64,000 nucleotides of DNA from CBDANO01 sp965197665 (GTDB lineage Bacteria > Chloroflexota > Dehalococcoidia > Lucifugimonadales > UBA3495), in assembly GCA_965197665.1 (NCBI GenBank), contig CBDANO010000003.1:310001-374000 (forward strand). The letters run 5' to 3'. A program made the position numbers and the translations under genes. Below are positions 16,741 to 25,618 of the stretch, piece by piece (within the stretch, counting starts at the first letter, position 1; each line of letters opens with the position of its first letter). A model generated the notes under the pieces. That model did no database searches. It had not been told where the DNA came from and saw only the letters and a list, made by a program, of their open reading frames with translations.

Positions 16741-17856
16741 TTGGTTGCGGTGGAACTGAAAGACGCCGGCCACCCGTGGAGCTTGGGCGATACCTTGGAC
16801 GAGTTGGACTACCTGGCGCGCACCGCCGGGGCCGCCGTCGCCGCACGGGTCTCCCAGAAGTCTAATCGATTAACCCCGACTTACTTGGGCAAGGGGAAGC
16901 TCCAAGAACTGCAGGAAATCGTAGCTCGACACCGGGCCGACGTCGTCATATTCGACGATGAGCTAACGCCCACCCAGCAAAGGAACCTGGAAAACGCTCT
17001 CAACCTCAAGGTCATTGACCGCACGGCGCTGATCCTGGACGTGTTCGCCCGCCACGCTAGGACCTATGAAGGTAAGCTTCAAGTGGAGTTGGCCCAGCAC
17101 CGGTACCTTCTGCCGCGGCTGGCCGGTCAATGGTCCCACTTGGAGCGATTGGGCGGCGGTATCGGCACCAGGGGGCCGGGAGAGACCCAGATCGAGACCG
17201 ACCGCAGGTTGGTGCGGCGGCGCATCCAGCGGATCGAGCAGGAATTGGAGGGAGTCAGCCGCCGCCGTACCCTCTACATGGGCCGGCGAAAGAAGTCCAG
17301 TGTTCCCATCGCCTCCCTGGTAGGCTATACCAATGCTGGCAAAAGCACCCTGTTCAATGCCTTGAGCGGGGCCGCCGTAGACGCTCAGGACCAGCTTTTT
17401 TCCACCTTGGACCCGGTTACCCGGCGGGTCCGCTTGCCTTCGGGGGCGCCGCTGCTGCTGAGCGACACCGTGGGGTTCATACAAAAGCTATCGCCCACCG
17501 TGGTCGCGGCATTTCGGGCCACCCTGGAAGAGTTGTCCGAGGCGGATATTCTGCTTCACGTTGTTGACATTACTCACCCCAAGGTGGTCGAGCAGACCCG
17601 GGTTGTCGACGGAGTGCTGGAGGACTTGGGCCTCGGCGACCGGCTCCGCTTGTTGGTGGCCAACAAGACCGACTTGCTTCCTCTGACCGGTTCTTACGCG
17701 GCAAATTTCTGTGCGGTAAACCCCCACGGCTTGGACGGGCGGCGGCAAGTCAGCGTCTCGGCGGCCAAGGGATGGAACTTGGACGGGCTGTTGCAACAGA
17801 TAGAGTCCGAGTTGATGAACGCCGACGGGCCTTTGATGGTGGTTTCATCTTCGTGA
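16741..17856 (+). CDS. hflX: HflX-family ribosome-associated GTPase
   Basis: 371 residues. The N-terminal HflX domain has PTYLGKGKLQEL and FDDELTPTQQRNLE; a glycine-rich linker GGGIGTRGPGETQIE leads into the G domain with VGYTNAGKSTLFN (G1), SDTVGFIQKL (G3), ANKTD (G4) and SAAKG (G5). HflX splits stalled ribosomes under stress. A TTG is used as start; an upstream AGGAGG lies over the dapL stop region but no ATG/GTG follows it, so a few more N-terminal residues are possible. Confidence 0.94.
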   Translation: MVAVELKDAGHPWSLGDTLDELDYLARTAGAAVAARVSQKSNRLTPTYLGKGKLQELQEIVARHRADVVIFDDELTPTQQRNLENALNLKVIDRTALILDVFARHARTYEGKLQVELAQHRYLLPRLAGQWSHLERLGGGIGTRGPGETQIETDRRLVRRRIQRIEQELEGVSRRRTLYMGRRKKSSVPIASLVGYTNAGKSTLFNALSGAAVDAQDQLFSTLDPVTRRVRLPSGAPLLLSDTVGFIQKLSPTVVAAFRATLEELSEADILLHVVDITHPKVVEQTRVVDGVLEDLGLGDRLRLLVANKTDLLPLTGSYAANFCAVNPHGLDGRRQVSVSAAKGWNLDGLLQQIESELMNADGPLMVVSSS

Positions 17857-18004
17857 CAGGTTGGTTCGCACAAGATACGTTATGTAACTCCGGAAGCCAT
17901 TTGGACCGGCTCTTTACATAATCAGGCGTGTTTTTCGAGGGGCGGCGCCCGAACTCTTTGGCCAAGGGTTCTCCGATTTCGAAAACCGGGAGGAGCTCAA
18001 GACG

Positions 18005-18754
18005 ATGCGAGTTGCAGGTAAAGTTGCTTTGATCAGCGGGGGCGCCCGGGGAATCGGCGCCGCCGCGGCGCGGCTGATGGCCCGGGAAGGCGCTGCCGTG
18101 GTTATTGCCGACGTACTGGAAGAGGAAGGCCGCCGGACGGAAGCGGAGATCGCCGAGGCCGGCGGCCAAGCCTTGTTCATCCGATTGGACGTTACCAGCG
18201 AAGAGAATTGGCGCGCCGCGGTCCAAGCAACCGCGGCGCGTTACGGCAAGCTCGACGTTCTGGTGAATAACGCCGGTATCAGCCATAGGACCAAGGTAGA
18301 GGACACCACCGCGGATTCCTGGGACCACGTGATGGAAGTAAACGCCGGAGGAGTCTTCCTGGGTACCAAAGCAGCGATTCCGGAGATGCGAAAAGCCGGG
18401 GGAGGCTCCATTATCAATATCTCCTCGATCTACGGCATCGTGGGCAGCGCAACTTCGGCCGCCTATCATGCGTCAAAGGGCGCGGTGCGGATCTTTACCA
18501 AGTCGGCGGCTATCCAGTACGCGGGAGACGGGATCAGGGTCAACTCGGTCCATCCCGGCTTTGTGGACAGCCCGATGACCGAACAGTTCCATGCCGACCC
18601 CCAGGTGCGGCGGGACAGATTGGACCGTACCCCCATCGGCCGGTTGGGTACTCCGGAAGACATTGCTTCCGGGGTCCTCTACCTGGCCTCGGACGAGTCA
18701 TCCTTCGTTACCGGCAGCGAGTTGGTTATCGACGGCGGCACGACCGCGACTTAA
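18005..18754 (+). CDS. short-chain dehydrogenase/reductase
   Basis: 249 residues, classical SDR. NAD(P)-binding GGARGIGAAAA near the N-terminus, VNNAGIS, catalytic Ser in NISSIYG and YxxxK as YHASK, then GFVDSPMT and a C-terminal FVTGSELVIDGGTTAT typical of FabG-like oxidoreductases. GGAGGAG precedes the ATG. IADV after the second strand suggests NAD preference (Asp). Substrate unknown. Confidence 0.88.
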   Translation: MRVAGKVALISGGARGIGAAAARLMAREGAAVVIADVLEEEGRRTEAEIAEAGGQALFIRLDVTSEENWRAAVQATAARYGKLDVLVNNAGISHRTKVEDTTADSWDHVMEVNAGGVFLGTKAAIPEMRKAGGGSIINISSIYGIVGSATSAAYHASKGAVRIFTKSAAIQYAGDGIRVNSVHPGFVDSPMTEQFHADPQVRRDRLDRTPIGRLGTPEDIASGVLYLASDESSFVTGSELVIDGGTTAT

Positions 18755-18896
18755 GAGGGCCGAGAGGGGCCCTCGAAAAGCCCGGTCCGGGTTGAAGCGG
18801 CGCCTTGTTCCTAACTCCATTTCTCTAGTCGAAAACGGGACATGGGCAAGACGCCGCGGCCCACGCAAACCGCCCGCGTTGCTACGCCGGCCCGCG

Positions 18897-19814
18897 TCAG
18901 GCACCTACCCTTAGGTAGTGGGCCCAGTAGCCCTGCCAGGGATGATACCTTCGGGCTATGCGCAGGACTTCCTCGCCGCTCAACGTTGAGCCTTGTCCGT
19001 AGAGCCGTGACGCAGCCTCTACTATGTTCCGGTCGGGCAGCGGCACGTTTTGGCTGCGCCCCAATCCCCGCAAGAGTATGAAGCCGGCGGACCAAGGGCC
19101 GATGCCGTTGATGCCTAGAAGCCAAGCTCGTATCTCGGCATATTCTCCGGCGGCCAAGAAGTCCGTCGGGACCAGGGCAAAAGCCCGGGCCGCGTCTATC
19201 AGGAACTCTCCCCGCCGCAGGTTTCTGGCCACGAAGGCCAGGTCGCCTTCGCTTTGTACGGCGATGTCCTGAGGCTCCGGGAATGCCAGGTAGGTAACCC
19301 CGTCCAACTCGGCCTCGTGCCCGAACCGGCGCACCAGACGTTGGTACATGCTTCTGGCCGCGGCCATGCGGTTTCTCTGGCTGAGGACCGCCCAAACCGC
19401 CGCTTCGAAGGGGCTCTGGAAGCGAACCGGATGGTACCCGAATAGTTCTTCTACGATTGGTTGAAACTGGGGGTCTTCCTTTGCCAAAGAGTAAAACCCG
19501 CTCAAATTGTCGTCCAAGCTGAGGAAGGACCGCAGCCGTTCCCGGAAGACCGACTCCAAGCCGCCGGAAACCTCCCTATCCGAGAACAAGGTGTACTTCA
19601 CGGCGGACTTGCTGCGGCCCCCACCGCCGGACACGGAACACAGTAGGGTCTGCCCCTGTAGCCGGAACGCTTTGACGAAGGAATCGGCGGCCACTGCTTG
19701 GTCTAAGGCGGGCGGCGGGAACCGCCGGAGGTAGTCCAGGGATTTAGCAAAGTCGAAGGGCGGTAAAGCCGGGACCTGGCCGCTCTTTCTTTTCTTGTTT
19801 CTTTCAGTGAGCAT
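18897..19814 (-). CDS. AlkA-like DNA-3-methyladenine glycosylase (HhH-GPD)
   Basis: Base-excision repair glycosylase removing alkylated purines. 305 residues. The N-terminal ~110 residues fit the AlkA N-domain; then FQSPFEAAVWAVLSQR begins the HhH-GPD fold, the hairpin is LLGINGIGPWSAGFILL, and the catalytic Asp is in LPDRNIVEAA by alignment with AlkA and OGG1 (Asp followed by Ile at +3). The C-terminus has YHPWQGYWAHYL as in AlkA. No [4Fe-4S] cysteines. Stands alone on the minus strand between plus-strand genes. Confidence 0.85.
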   Translation of the reverse strand: MLTERNKKRKSGQVPALPPFDFAKSLDYLRRFPPPALDQAVAADSFVKAFRLQGQTLLCSVSGGGGRSKSAVKYTLFSDREVSGGLESVFRERLRSFLSLDDNLSGFYSLAKEDPQFQPIVEELFGYHPVRFQSPFEAAVWAVLSQRNRMAAARSMYQRLVRRFGHEAELDGVTYLAFPEPQDIAVQSEGDLAFVARNLRRGEFLIDAARAFALVPTDFLAAGEYAEIRAWLLGINGIGPWSAGFILLRGLGRSQNVPLPDRNIVEAASRLYGQGSTLSGEEVLRIARRYHPWQGYWAHYLRVGA

Positions 19815-19891
19815 CTTTACCGTCGAGGCTTGCTTTGAGGGGTTGGTCTCAACCTTTCACCGGAGAGCAATCGCATCAGATACTAAGGCCT

Positions 19892-20005
19892 CGTCTCTCC
19901 GGCGAAAGCCGGAGTCCAGAGACCACCCGCCACGAGATACGGCCGATTCTCCCAACTATGCTGCTGAACTGAGATTCTGGATTCCGGCTCAGGACCGGAA
20001 TGACG
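19892..20005. repeat. short inverted-repeat element upstream of the tRNA cluster
   Basis: The left end CGTCTCTCCGGCGAAAGCCG continues into GAGTCCAG; the right end, read on the other strand, is CGTCATTCCGGTCCTGAGCC continuing into GGAATCCAG. These ~28-bp imperfect terminal inverted repeats bound about 114 bp of non-coding DNA. The pattern with CCGGCGAAAGCCGG and GGATTCCGG is common in many bacterial genomes as a small palindromic repeat. No ORF inside. Confidence 0.55.
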
Positions 20006-20098
20006 GGTTGCGCCCTAAATGGCGCCTGCCTATAATTGAACCTGCTTATTTGAATCGAATCAAGTGAATCGAGTCAGGTGAGTCGAATCGGGGAGCAA

Positions 20099-20174
20099 GG
20101 GCGGTTAGCTCAGCGGTTAGAGCGCCTCGTTCACACCGAGGAGGCCGGAGGTTCAAATCCTCCATCGCCCACCA
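20099..20174 (+). tRNA. tRNA-Val (anticodon CAC)
   Basis: 76 nt including encoded CCA. Acceptor GGGCGGT pairs with ATCGCCC with one G-U, the D-arm has TAGCTCAGCGGTTAGAGC, anticodon stem CCTCG/CGAGG with loop TTCACAC, and the T-arm contains GGTTCAAATCC. Reads GUG codons. Confidence 0.95.
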
Positions 20175-20209
20175 TAAGGCCCGAGGTAGCCGGGCCCGGT
20201 CTGGAACGC

Positions 20210-20295
20210 GCCGAGGTGGCGAAATGGCAGACGCGCTGCGTTCAGGGCGCAGTGTCCTTACGGATGTGTGGGTTCAAATCCCTCCCTCGGCACCA
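20210..20295 (+). tRNA. tRNA-Leu (anticodon CAG)
   Basis: 86 nt with a class II long variable arm and encoded CCA. Acceptor GCCGAGG pairs with CCTCGGC, the D-loop has GGCGAAATGGCAGACGC, anticodon stem CTGCG/CGCAG with loop TTCAGGG, and T-arm GGTTCAAATCC. Reads CUG codons. 35 bases after tRNA-Val. Confidence 0.95.
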
Positions 20296-20406
20296 GAGCT
20301 TTACAAATTTCGCTGTCAGGTCCTTCGGCTGTCGGATACTTGGATAGTCAATTCGCTGGAATCAACCCGCTAAGGAATACCCGCTGACAGCCGGCAGCCA
20401 ACGAAC

Positions 20407-20482
20407 GCGCTTGTAGCTCAGTGGATAGAGCGCTGCCCTGCGGAGGCAGAGGCCGTGGGTTCAAGTCCCGCCAAGCGCGCCA
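20407..20482 (+). tRNA. tRNA-Arg (anticodon GCG)
   Basis: 76 nt with encoded CCA. Acceptor GCGCTTG pairs with CAAGCGC, D-arm TAGCTCAGTGGATAGAGC, anticodon stem CTGCC/GGCAG with loop CTGCGGA (anticodon GCG), T-arm GGTTCAAGTCC. Reads CGC. A genomically encoded GCG anticodon is less common than ACG, which is usually edited to ICG. A TCTTTT run follows the CCA. Confidence 0.93.
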
Positions 20483-20564
20483 TCTTTTCCCCGCTTATGA
20501 CCCGTCCTTGCCACGGTCATTGCCCCACATCCGCGGCGCCCGCCCGGTCTAGCAGAGGAATATC

Positions 20565-21317
20565 TTGGACAAGATGAAGGGACTGGTTGCTATCATTACC
20601 GGGGGCAGCAGAGGCTTGGGTCGGGCCATCGCCGCCGAGTATGCCCGGGAAGGCGCCAGGGTCGCGGTGTGCGCCCGCGCTGAGTCTCCCACGTCGTTGT
20701 CCGGTACCGCCCATGAAACGGCCCGCCAAATCCAAGACCGGGGCGGCGACGCCTTGGCGGTACCTTGCGACGTGTCCAACGAAGAGCAGGTAAGGAGCAT
20801 GGTCCGGCAGGTCATGGAGTGCTATGGGCGAATAGACGTGCTAGTCAATAACGCCGGGATAATGGTCCTGGGTGAGTCTTTCCTGAACATCGATACCGCC
20901 CGATGGGACCAACTGATGGGGGTAAACCTACGGGGCGCTTACCTGACTTGCCGGTACGTTCTTCCCATAATGATTGAGCAGGGAAGGGGCAGTGTCATAA
21001 ACGTAGGTTCCGGGGCGGGAACGGCTTCCCGTATAGACAGCACCGCATATTGCACCAGCAAGGCCGCGCTGCACATGTTTAGCCAATGCCTAGCGGAGGA
21101 CGTGCGGCAGCACAACGTGGCCGTCAACATCCTGGACCCCGGCCCCATGAAGAGCGAAGGCTCATCAATCATCCCTTGGGCCCAGCACGATTGGCACGAA
21201 CGGGTCGAACCGGAGGTAGTCGGCCCTTGCGCGCTGTACTTGGCCCTGCAGAGGGCTGAATCCCTTACCGGAAGGTTGCTCCTGCATAGAGAGTTTGGCA
21301 AGACTTGGGGCTTTTAG
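20565..21317 (+). CDS. short-chain dehydrogenase/reductase
   Basis: 250 residues. GGSRGLGRAIA cofactor loop, a charged loop VCARAESPTS after strand 2 suggesting NADP, VNNAGIMV, and YCTSK as the catalytic Tyr/Lys. Its C-terminus lacks the usual TGxxxxVDGG ending and instead has LTGRLLLHREFGKTWGF, so the substrate pocket differs from FabG. A TTG start is preferred because AGAGGAA lies about 7 bases before it; an ATG occurs three codons later. Substrate unknown. Confidence 0.82.
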   Translation: MDKMKGLVAIITGGSRGLGRAIAAEYAREGARVAVCARAESPTSLSGTAHETARQIQDRGGDALAVPCDVSNEEQVRSMVRQVMECYGRIDVLVNNAGIMVLGESFLNIDTARWDQLMGVNLRGAYLTCRYVLPIMIEQGRGSVINVGSGAGTASRIDSTAYCTSKAALHMFSQCLAEDVRQHNVAVNILDPGPMKSEGSSIIPWAQHDWHERVEPEVVGPCALYLALQRAESLTGRLLLHREFGKTWGF

Positions 21318-21498
21318 ACCGCTTTGCCGGCACCCGGGGGCCGCAAGATCGAATAGTACGAGAATGCAGCGATGAAGCCCTCGGAGCGTTTGACGCCCAT
21401 GATGGGCGGTGATAATCTCTAACCCCGTTGGCCGCGCCCTGGGATTGGCCAAGCGAGGGGAAGCAAGACCCGACCAAGACGCACAGGAGGCAGCTAAA

Positions 21499-22440
21499 GT
21501 GACACAGACCAAAGAGCGGACAGTCTACGTGAACGGGAAGATGGTACCGGAGAGCCAGGCCGTCATTTCGGCCCTCGACCGGGGATTCCGGTGGGGCGAC
21601 GCCGTATATGAGGTGGAACGCACTTTCGGCGGCGATCCCTACAAGATGCGGCCCCATCTGGACCGCCTCTACCGCTCCCTTCGCTACACGCGCATCGACC
21701 CGCGGATTTCCGAGGACGAGATGGAACGGGTCTCCATGGAGGTTGTCGAGGCCAACCGCGGCTTGCTGGGCCCCAATGACGATTACACCGTCAACCAGGT
21801 CGTAAGCAGGGGCTTGGTGGACGAGACCGTCGCCGACGGGCCCAACGTGGCCGTCTACTGCCTCCCCGTCCGCTTCTTGGACTTCGCCAGGGAGTACGCC
21901 GCCGGAGCGCGGCTGATTACGCCCGCCACTCGAAGGAACCCGCCGACCAGCCTCTCTCCCAAAGCCAAGATAAGCAACAAGATGAACCACTTCATTGCCC
22001 AGTTCGAGGCCCAGAGCGCGGACCCGGGCGCCTTGGCCCTTATGCTGGACCTAGACGGCAACATCACCGAGGCCGCCGGCGGGAATTTCATGTTCGTGTC
22101 GGACGGCAGCATCAAGGTGCCCAACCGGCGCCACGTGCTGCCCGGCATTAGCATGGAATCGGTTATCGAACTGGCGGAAAACCAGGGCATCCCGGTGGAG
22201 GAGGGTGACTACACCACCTTCGACGTGTACCAGTCGGATGAGGCCTTCCTTGCCAGCACCAGCTACTGTGTGTTACCCGTTACCAGCCTCAACGGTTGGG
22301 TCATCGGTAACGGCGCTCCCGGCCCCATTGCCAGGGGCTTCCTTGCCTCTTGGAGCGACATGGTCGGGGTTAACGTGGTCGACCAAGCAATGAGCCATCT
22401 TCCCCAAGAAGAGCGGGAAGCCCTCTTGGCAAATTCCTAG
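21499..22440 (+). CDS. class IV (branched-chain/D-amino-acid type) PLP aminotransferase
   Basis: 313 residues from a GTG with AGGAGG eight bases upstream; the open frame extends 30 codons further but has no such site. Fold-type IV features: VYVNGKMVPESQAVISALDRGFRWGDAVYE, the PLP Lys in SPKAKISNKMN, and EAAGGNFMFV for the Glu/Asn cofactor contacts, then LPGISMESVIEL. It could act as a branched-chain, D-alanine or (R)-amine aminotransferase, or as aminodeoxychorismate lyase; the sequence read here does not decide. Confidence 0.85.
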   Translation: MTQTKERTVYVNGKMVPESQAVISALDRGFRWGDAVYEVERTFGGDPYKMRPHLDRLYRSLRYTRIDPRISEDEMERVSMEVVEANRGLLGPNDDYTVNQVVSRGLVDETVADGPNVAVYCLPVRFLDFAREYAAGARLITPATRRNPPTSLSPKAKISNKMNHFIAQFEAQSADPGALALMLDLDGNITEAAGGNFMFVSDGSIKVPNRRHVLPGISMESVIELAENQGIPVEEGDYTTFDVYQSDEAFLASTSYCVLPVTSLNGWVIGNGAPGPIARGFLASWSDMVGVNVVDQAMSHLPQEEREALLANS

Positions 22441-22453
22441 AGTAGAGGCCGGT

Positions 22454-23659
22454 TTAATCCTCCCCGAAGTACCGGCGGCGCGCCGTTTCATCGAGGGACG
22501 GCCCGGGTCCGCTGAACATGACGTCCAAGCTTCGGGACCGGTCCTCCCTCCAAGCCGCAAAGGCCCGCTCCCGGCGGGCGTCCGCTTCCGGGCCGGTTTC
22601 CAGCAGAAGTTGCGTCTGCCACAGCTCGGCGGTGTGGATGACACCGTAATACTGGGCATGTTCGGCGGCATAGGCTTGGCCTGATAGCTCCCAATCATCA
22701 TTGGCCAGCAGGTGGTCCCGCAACACCCGGGCGTCGCGCAGGCTGACGGACATTCCTTGGCCCCAGGTGGGGTCCGGGTCTGCCGCCGCGGCGCCGATCA
22801 ACGCGACACCATTGCGGTAGGGATGCTCCACCCACCGGGCCGCGCCGCCGAAGGTTGCCAGAGGCCCCGCCGCTTTGACCCCGGCATAGTGCTCCGCCGG
22901 CATTCCGGCGCGAATGGAATCGGCGGTGAATCGAGGAAAGTCAGTATGTCCACTAAGGCGACGGCCATTGACCCTGGGGTAGCACACGTAGCCCCGGGCC
23001 CTCTCCTTTCCCTGGGGAAATGTCAGGACCCACAACCCCAAGTCGGTGTTTAGCCCGGCGTGGGAGGCTTGGTCCTCGACTTTGATATCGTCGATCAAGA
23101 TTCCTGCGATCAGGTTACGGTCAGGGTCACGTAGGACATCAAAGCCGGCCCAAGTCCGCACCTTGGAGTCTTTTCCGTCGCTACCTACGATCAATCGCCC
23201 GGGTATCACCGTCTCTAGGCCGTCAATTTCCACCAACACTTCCGGCATTGCGCTCGGATTCACTCCCTTTACCTCGGCCCCTCTGCGCACCTCTGCGCCG
23301 GCGCCGGCGGCCGCTTGGATCAGGGCTTCTTGGGCCTGCGGGTGATAGAAGGCGGTCACCCCCTCCTTTGGCGTTGTCGTGGCGGTTAGGTCCCTTTGAC
23401 TGCGCCGCCCGCCGTTCACGTAGCCGTTCCACAGAGGGAGATCGCGTCCCCCCGCATCCATGATATGGCCGTAAATACCCAGAGCCTTCGCTTCCGCGGT
23501 ACCCCAAGGCATTATTGCCTCGCCGCGCACCCGGTCTTTGAACGCCCGTTCCCGCTCCAGCACCAATACTTTGACGCCCCGTTCCGCCAAGGACTTGGCC
23601 AAAGCGGCGCCGGCGATGCCCCCTCCGATGGTTATTACGTCATAGAGGGCTGAGGCCAA
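22454..23659 (-). CDS. FAD-dependent monooxygenase/oxidoreductase (PHBH-like)
   Basis: 401 residues. Rossmann GGGIAGAALAKSLAERG with VLERE for the FAD ribose, a DG motif in IVGSDGKDSKVR, and a third FAD segment ALIGAAAADPDPTWGQG. The usual GDAAH of group A flavin monooxygenases reads GAAAAD here, so the Asp contacting the FAD ribitol is shifted or missing. TTG start preceded by GGGAGAG. Likely hydroxylates or epoxidises an aromatic or unsaturated substrate; substrate unknown. It is convergent with the aminotransferase, 13 bases apart. Confidence 0.8.
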   Translation of the reverse strand: MASALYDVITIGGGIAGAALAKSLAERGVKVLVLERERAFKDRVRGEAIMPWGTAEAKALGIYGHIMDAGGRDLPLWNGYVNGGRRSQRDLTATTTPKEGVTAFYHPQAQEALIQAAAGAGAEVRRGAEVKGVNPSAMPEVLVEIDGLETVIPGRLIVGSDGKDSKVRTWAGFDVLRDPDRNLIAGILIDDIKVEDQASHAGLNTDLGLWVLTFPQGKERARGYVCYPRVNGRRLSGHTDFPRFTADSIRAGMPAEHYAGVKAAGPLATFGGAARWVEHPYRNGVALIGAAAADPDPTWGQGMSVSLRDARVLRDHLLANDDWELSGQAYAAEHAQYYGVIHTAELWQTQLLLETGPEADARRERAFAAWREDRSRSLDVMFSGPGPSLDETARRRYFGED

Positions 23660-23785
23660 AGATACTCTCCCGGAGCGGCGGCTTCGTAATAGGCCGTGGA
23701 TTCCTGGCCGACAGAAGCCCGAAAAACTTGGCCCTCTCCCACTTGGGAGGAGGAACTAATTCAACACCCTCTAAAAAAGGGGGAC

Positions 23786-24307
23786 TCAGACGATCTTGGC
23801 GCCCAGTATGCTTTGAATATGCCGCAATGCCCAATCGTGGGCGTCGCCGTCAAAGCTGGCGACGCAGTCGGCGGGGACTTCCACGGTATAGTCCCGATTG
23901 CGGGCATCCGAGGTGGTGTGAAGGACGCAAACATTGGTGGCAACGCCGCACACCACCAGCTTATCGGGCGCCAGCCTTTCCAGCCGCTGCGCCAAGTCTG
24001 TGTTGAAGAAGCCGCTATAACGGTTCTTCGGTACGACGTTGGAGTCGGTGACGAACTCCGCCAGCTCCGGTACCACGCGGGTCTCGTGGGTCCCTTTCAC
24101 GCAGTGGACCGGGAACATTTGGAACTCTAAGTCATCCGGGTCGTGATGGTCGGAGACGAACAGAATCTCAGCGCCCGCCTGCCGCTCCCGGGCCAGCAAC
24201 TCTCGGACCTTGGGAATGATCCCTCTGGCTTCGTCGCCGCAGTAGAGGTTGTGCCCCGGCTCCATGAATCCTCTGAGCATATCCACTACCAATACTACGT
24301 TTGCCAC
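23786..24307 (-). CDS. isochorismatase-like cysteine hydrolase (nicotinamidase-type)
   Basis: 173 residues from a GTG giving VANVVLVVDMLRGF, where the Asp is the first member of the catalytic triad. KGTHETRVVPEL contains the conserved Lys region and VVCGVATNVCVLHTT the nucleophilic Cys (ATNVCV). VSDHHDPDD resembles the nicotinamidase metal site (DxHxxxH-like) only partly. Nicotinamidase is therefore possible but not certain; other amidases of the family fit too. The repeat copy 3 lies just upstream. Confidence 0.82.
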   Translation of the reverse strand: MANVVLVVDMLRGFMEPGHNLYCGDEARGIIPKVRELLARERQAGAEILFVSDHHDPDDLEFQMFPVHCVKGTHETRVVPELAEFVTDSNVVPKNRYSGFFNTDLAQRLERLAPDKLVVCGVATNVCVLHTTSDARNRDYTVEVPADCVASFDGDAHDWALRHIQSILGAKIV

Positions 24308-24352
24308 GTCACCTCCGGTCCTTGTTGGATGTCTGTTGGCAACCGGCCACCA

Positions 24353-24517
24353 AGCAACCCGGCGCCCGAGTTTCTTACCACCCTTTACGGCATGACGGGA
24401 GGGTTGCCCCACCCCGGAGAGTTACGATTATCTGGTTGAAGGCGGGCCGTATCGGGCGAGGCGTTGCTGCCTTGGCAATCGAACACGCGGGCTGATGACC
24501 TTGCACATCTTTTTAGC
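24353..24517 (+). repeat. TIR element, copy 3 (degenerate, hairpin lost)
   Basis: Left part CAACCCGGCGCCCGAGTTTC aligns with TAACCCCTCGTGCAAGTTTC of copy 2, then GGGTTGCCCCACCCCG with GGGTTACCCCCACCCCG. The right part from CTGGTTGAAGGCGGG to CTTGCACATC aligns with CTGATTGAAGACGGG to GTTGCACATC. The central palindrome is replaced by about a dozen unrelated bases, so this is an older or deleted copy. It occupies the gap between the PEP-mutase-like gene and the cysteine hydrolase and touches the 3' end of the former. Confidence 0.65.
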
Positions 24518-25406
24518 CGGCGGGCTGAGGCTCCGCGGCATAAGATGCGTCTCTGGAGAGCATTTCGTCCAGGCCCATGATGTTGAAGCACTCTTCCAAG
24601 CCGACCATGTTGTCTAGGAGCCGGACGGTGGTACCCTGCTCCTTCAACTCCTTCATGAGGCCGGCAACCACCCGGCAAACCGTGAGCAGCGCACTAACGG
24701 GGAAGATGACTACTTTGAAGCCTAGTTGCTCCAACCCGGCAGCGGGGATGAGGGGAGACTTTCCCCGCTCTACGAAGTTGTATAGCAAAGGCGCGTTGAT
24801 ACTGGCGGCCGCCCGTTCCGCCTCTTCGGGTGACCGCAAGGCCTCGACGAAGAGTAGGTCGGCGCCGGCGCGGACGTAGTCCTCACAGCGCCGCATGGTA
24901 TCGTCCCACCCCGTGACCGCAAGGGCGTCGGTGCGCACGATGATAGTAAAGTCCGGGTCGGAGCGGGCATCCACTGCAGCCCGTATTTTACTAACCATGT
25001 CCCGGGCCGGGATAACCCGTTTATTGTCCAAATGGCCGCACCGCTTGGGAAACTCTTGGTCTTCTATGTGAATAGCAGCCGCGCCGGCACGTTCAAACTG
25101 GCGCACGGTGCGTTGGACGTTCAGGATGCCTCCGTACCCGGTGTCGGCGTCGGCAATTACCGGAAGGTCCACCGCGCGGGTGATGTCCGAAACGTTTGAC
25201 AACATCTCGGTAAACGTCGCTAGGGCCAAGTCCGGGTAGCCCAAGCGGGCCACGGAAGTTCCGGCGCCGGTTATGTAAACCGCGGGAAACCCCGCCCGTT
25301 GGATGATGGCGGCGGTCAAGCAGTCGTAGGCCCCGGGCGCCATGATAATGCCCGGCGCCTCCAGCATCCGGCGAAAACGGCTGGCCGAGTTGGCTGTCGT
25401 CCCCAT
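24513..25406 (-). CDS. isocitrate lyase/PEP mutase superfamily enzyme (oxaloacetate decarboxylase or methylisocitrate lyase-like)
   Basis: 297 residues, a complete TIM barrel of the family. APGAYDCLTA near the N-terminus, the metal-binding DADTGYGG, HIEDQEFPKRCGH with the gating-loop Cys, IVRTDAL, and LYNFVERGKSPLI. These features are shared by 2-methylisocitrate lyases, carboxyphosphonoenolpyruvate mutases and oxaloacetate decarboxylases. No prpC/prpD is nearby, so the methylcitrate cycle is not supported by context. A CCGCCCGC/GCGGGCGG hairpin (25432-25453) lies just upstream of the start. Confidence 0.83.
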   Translation of the reverse strand: MGTTANSASRFRRMLEAPGIIMAPGAYDCLTAAIIQRAGFPAVYITGAGTSVARLGYPDLALATFTEMLSNVSDITRAVDLPVIADADTGYGGILNVQRTVRQFERAGAAAIHIEDQEFPKRCGHLDNKRVIPARDMVSKIRAAVDARSDPDFTIIVRTDALAVTGWDDTMRRCEDYVRAGADLLFVEALRSPEEAERAAASINAPLLYNFVERGKSPLIPAAGLEQLGFKVVIFPVSALLTVCRVVAGLMKELKEQGTTVRLLDNMVGLEECFNIMGLDEMLSRDASYAAEPQPAG

Positions 25407-25618
25407 TGCTGCCTCCGGCGCCGCGATTACCCCGCCCGCTTGGCCGCGGGCGGTACCGATTCACCGGTCAGACGGCGCCCATGCCAGCCTCTAGTATAAA
25501 CGAATTTGGGCGGTTTCTAACGAAAACCGGGCGTCTACCGGAAGAGTCGGCCCCCCGCCCTTCATCCGGGGCAAAGGACGCTGGTCGAGGTTATGAGGAC
25601 GGTAGGCGGCTGGGGTAT

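Noticed and set aside
25432..25453. CCGCCCGC/GCGGGCGG hairpin upstream of the PEP mutase-like gene as a riboswitch
   Set aside because: An isolated 8-bp stem without conserved aptamer motifs; chance GC-rich pairing is adequate.
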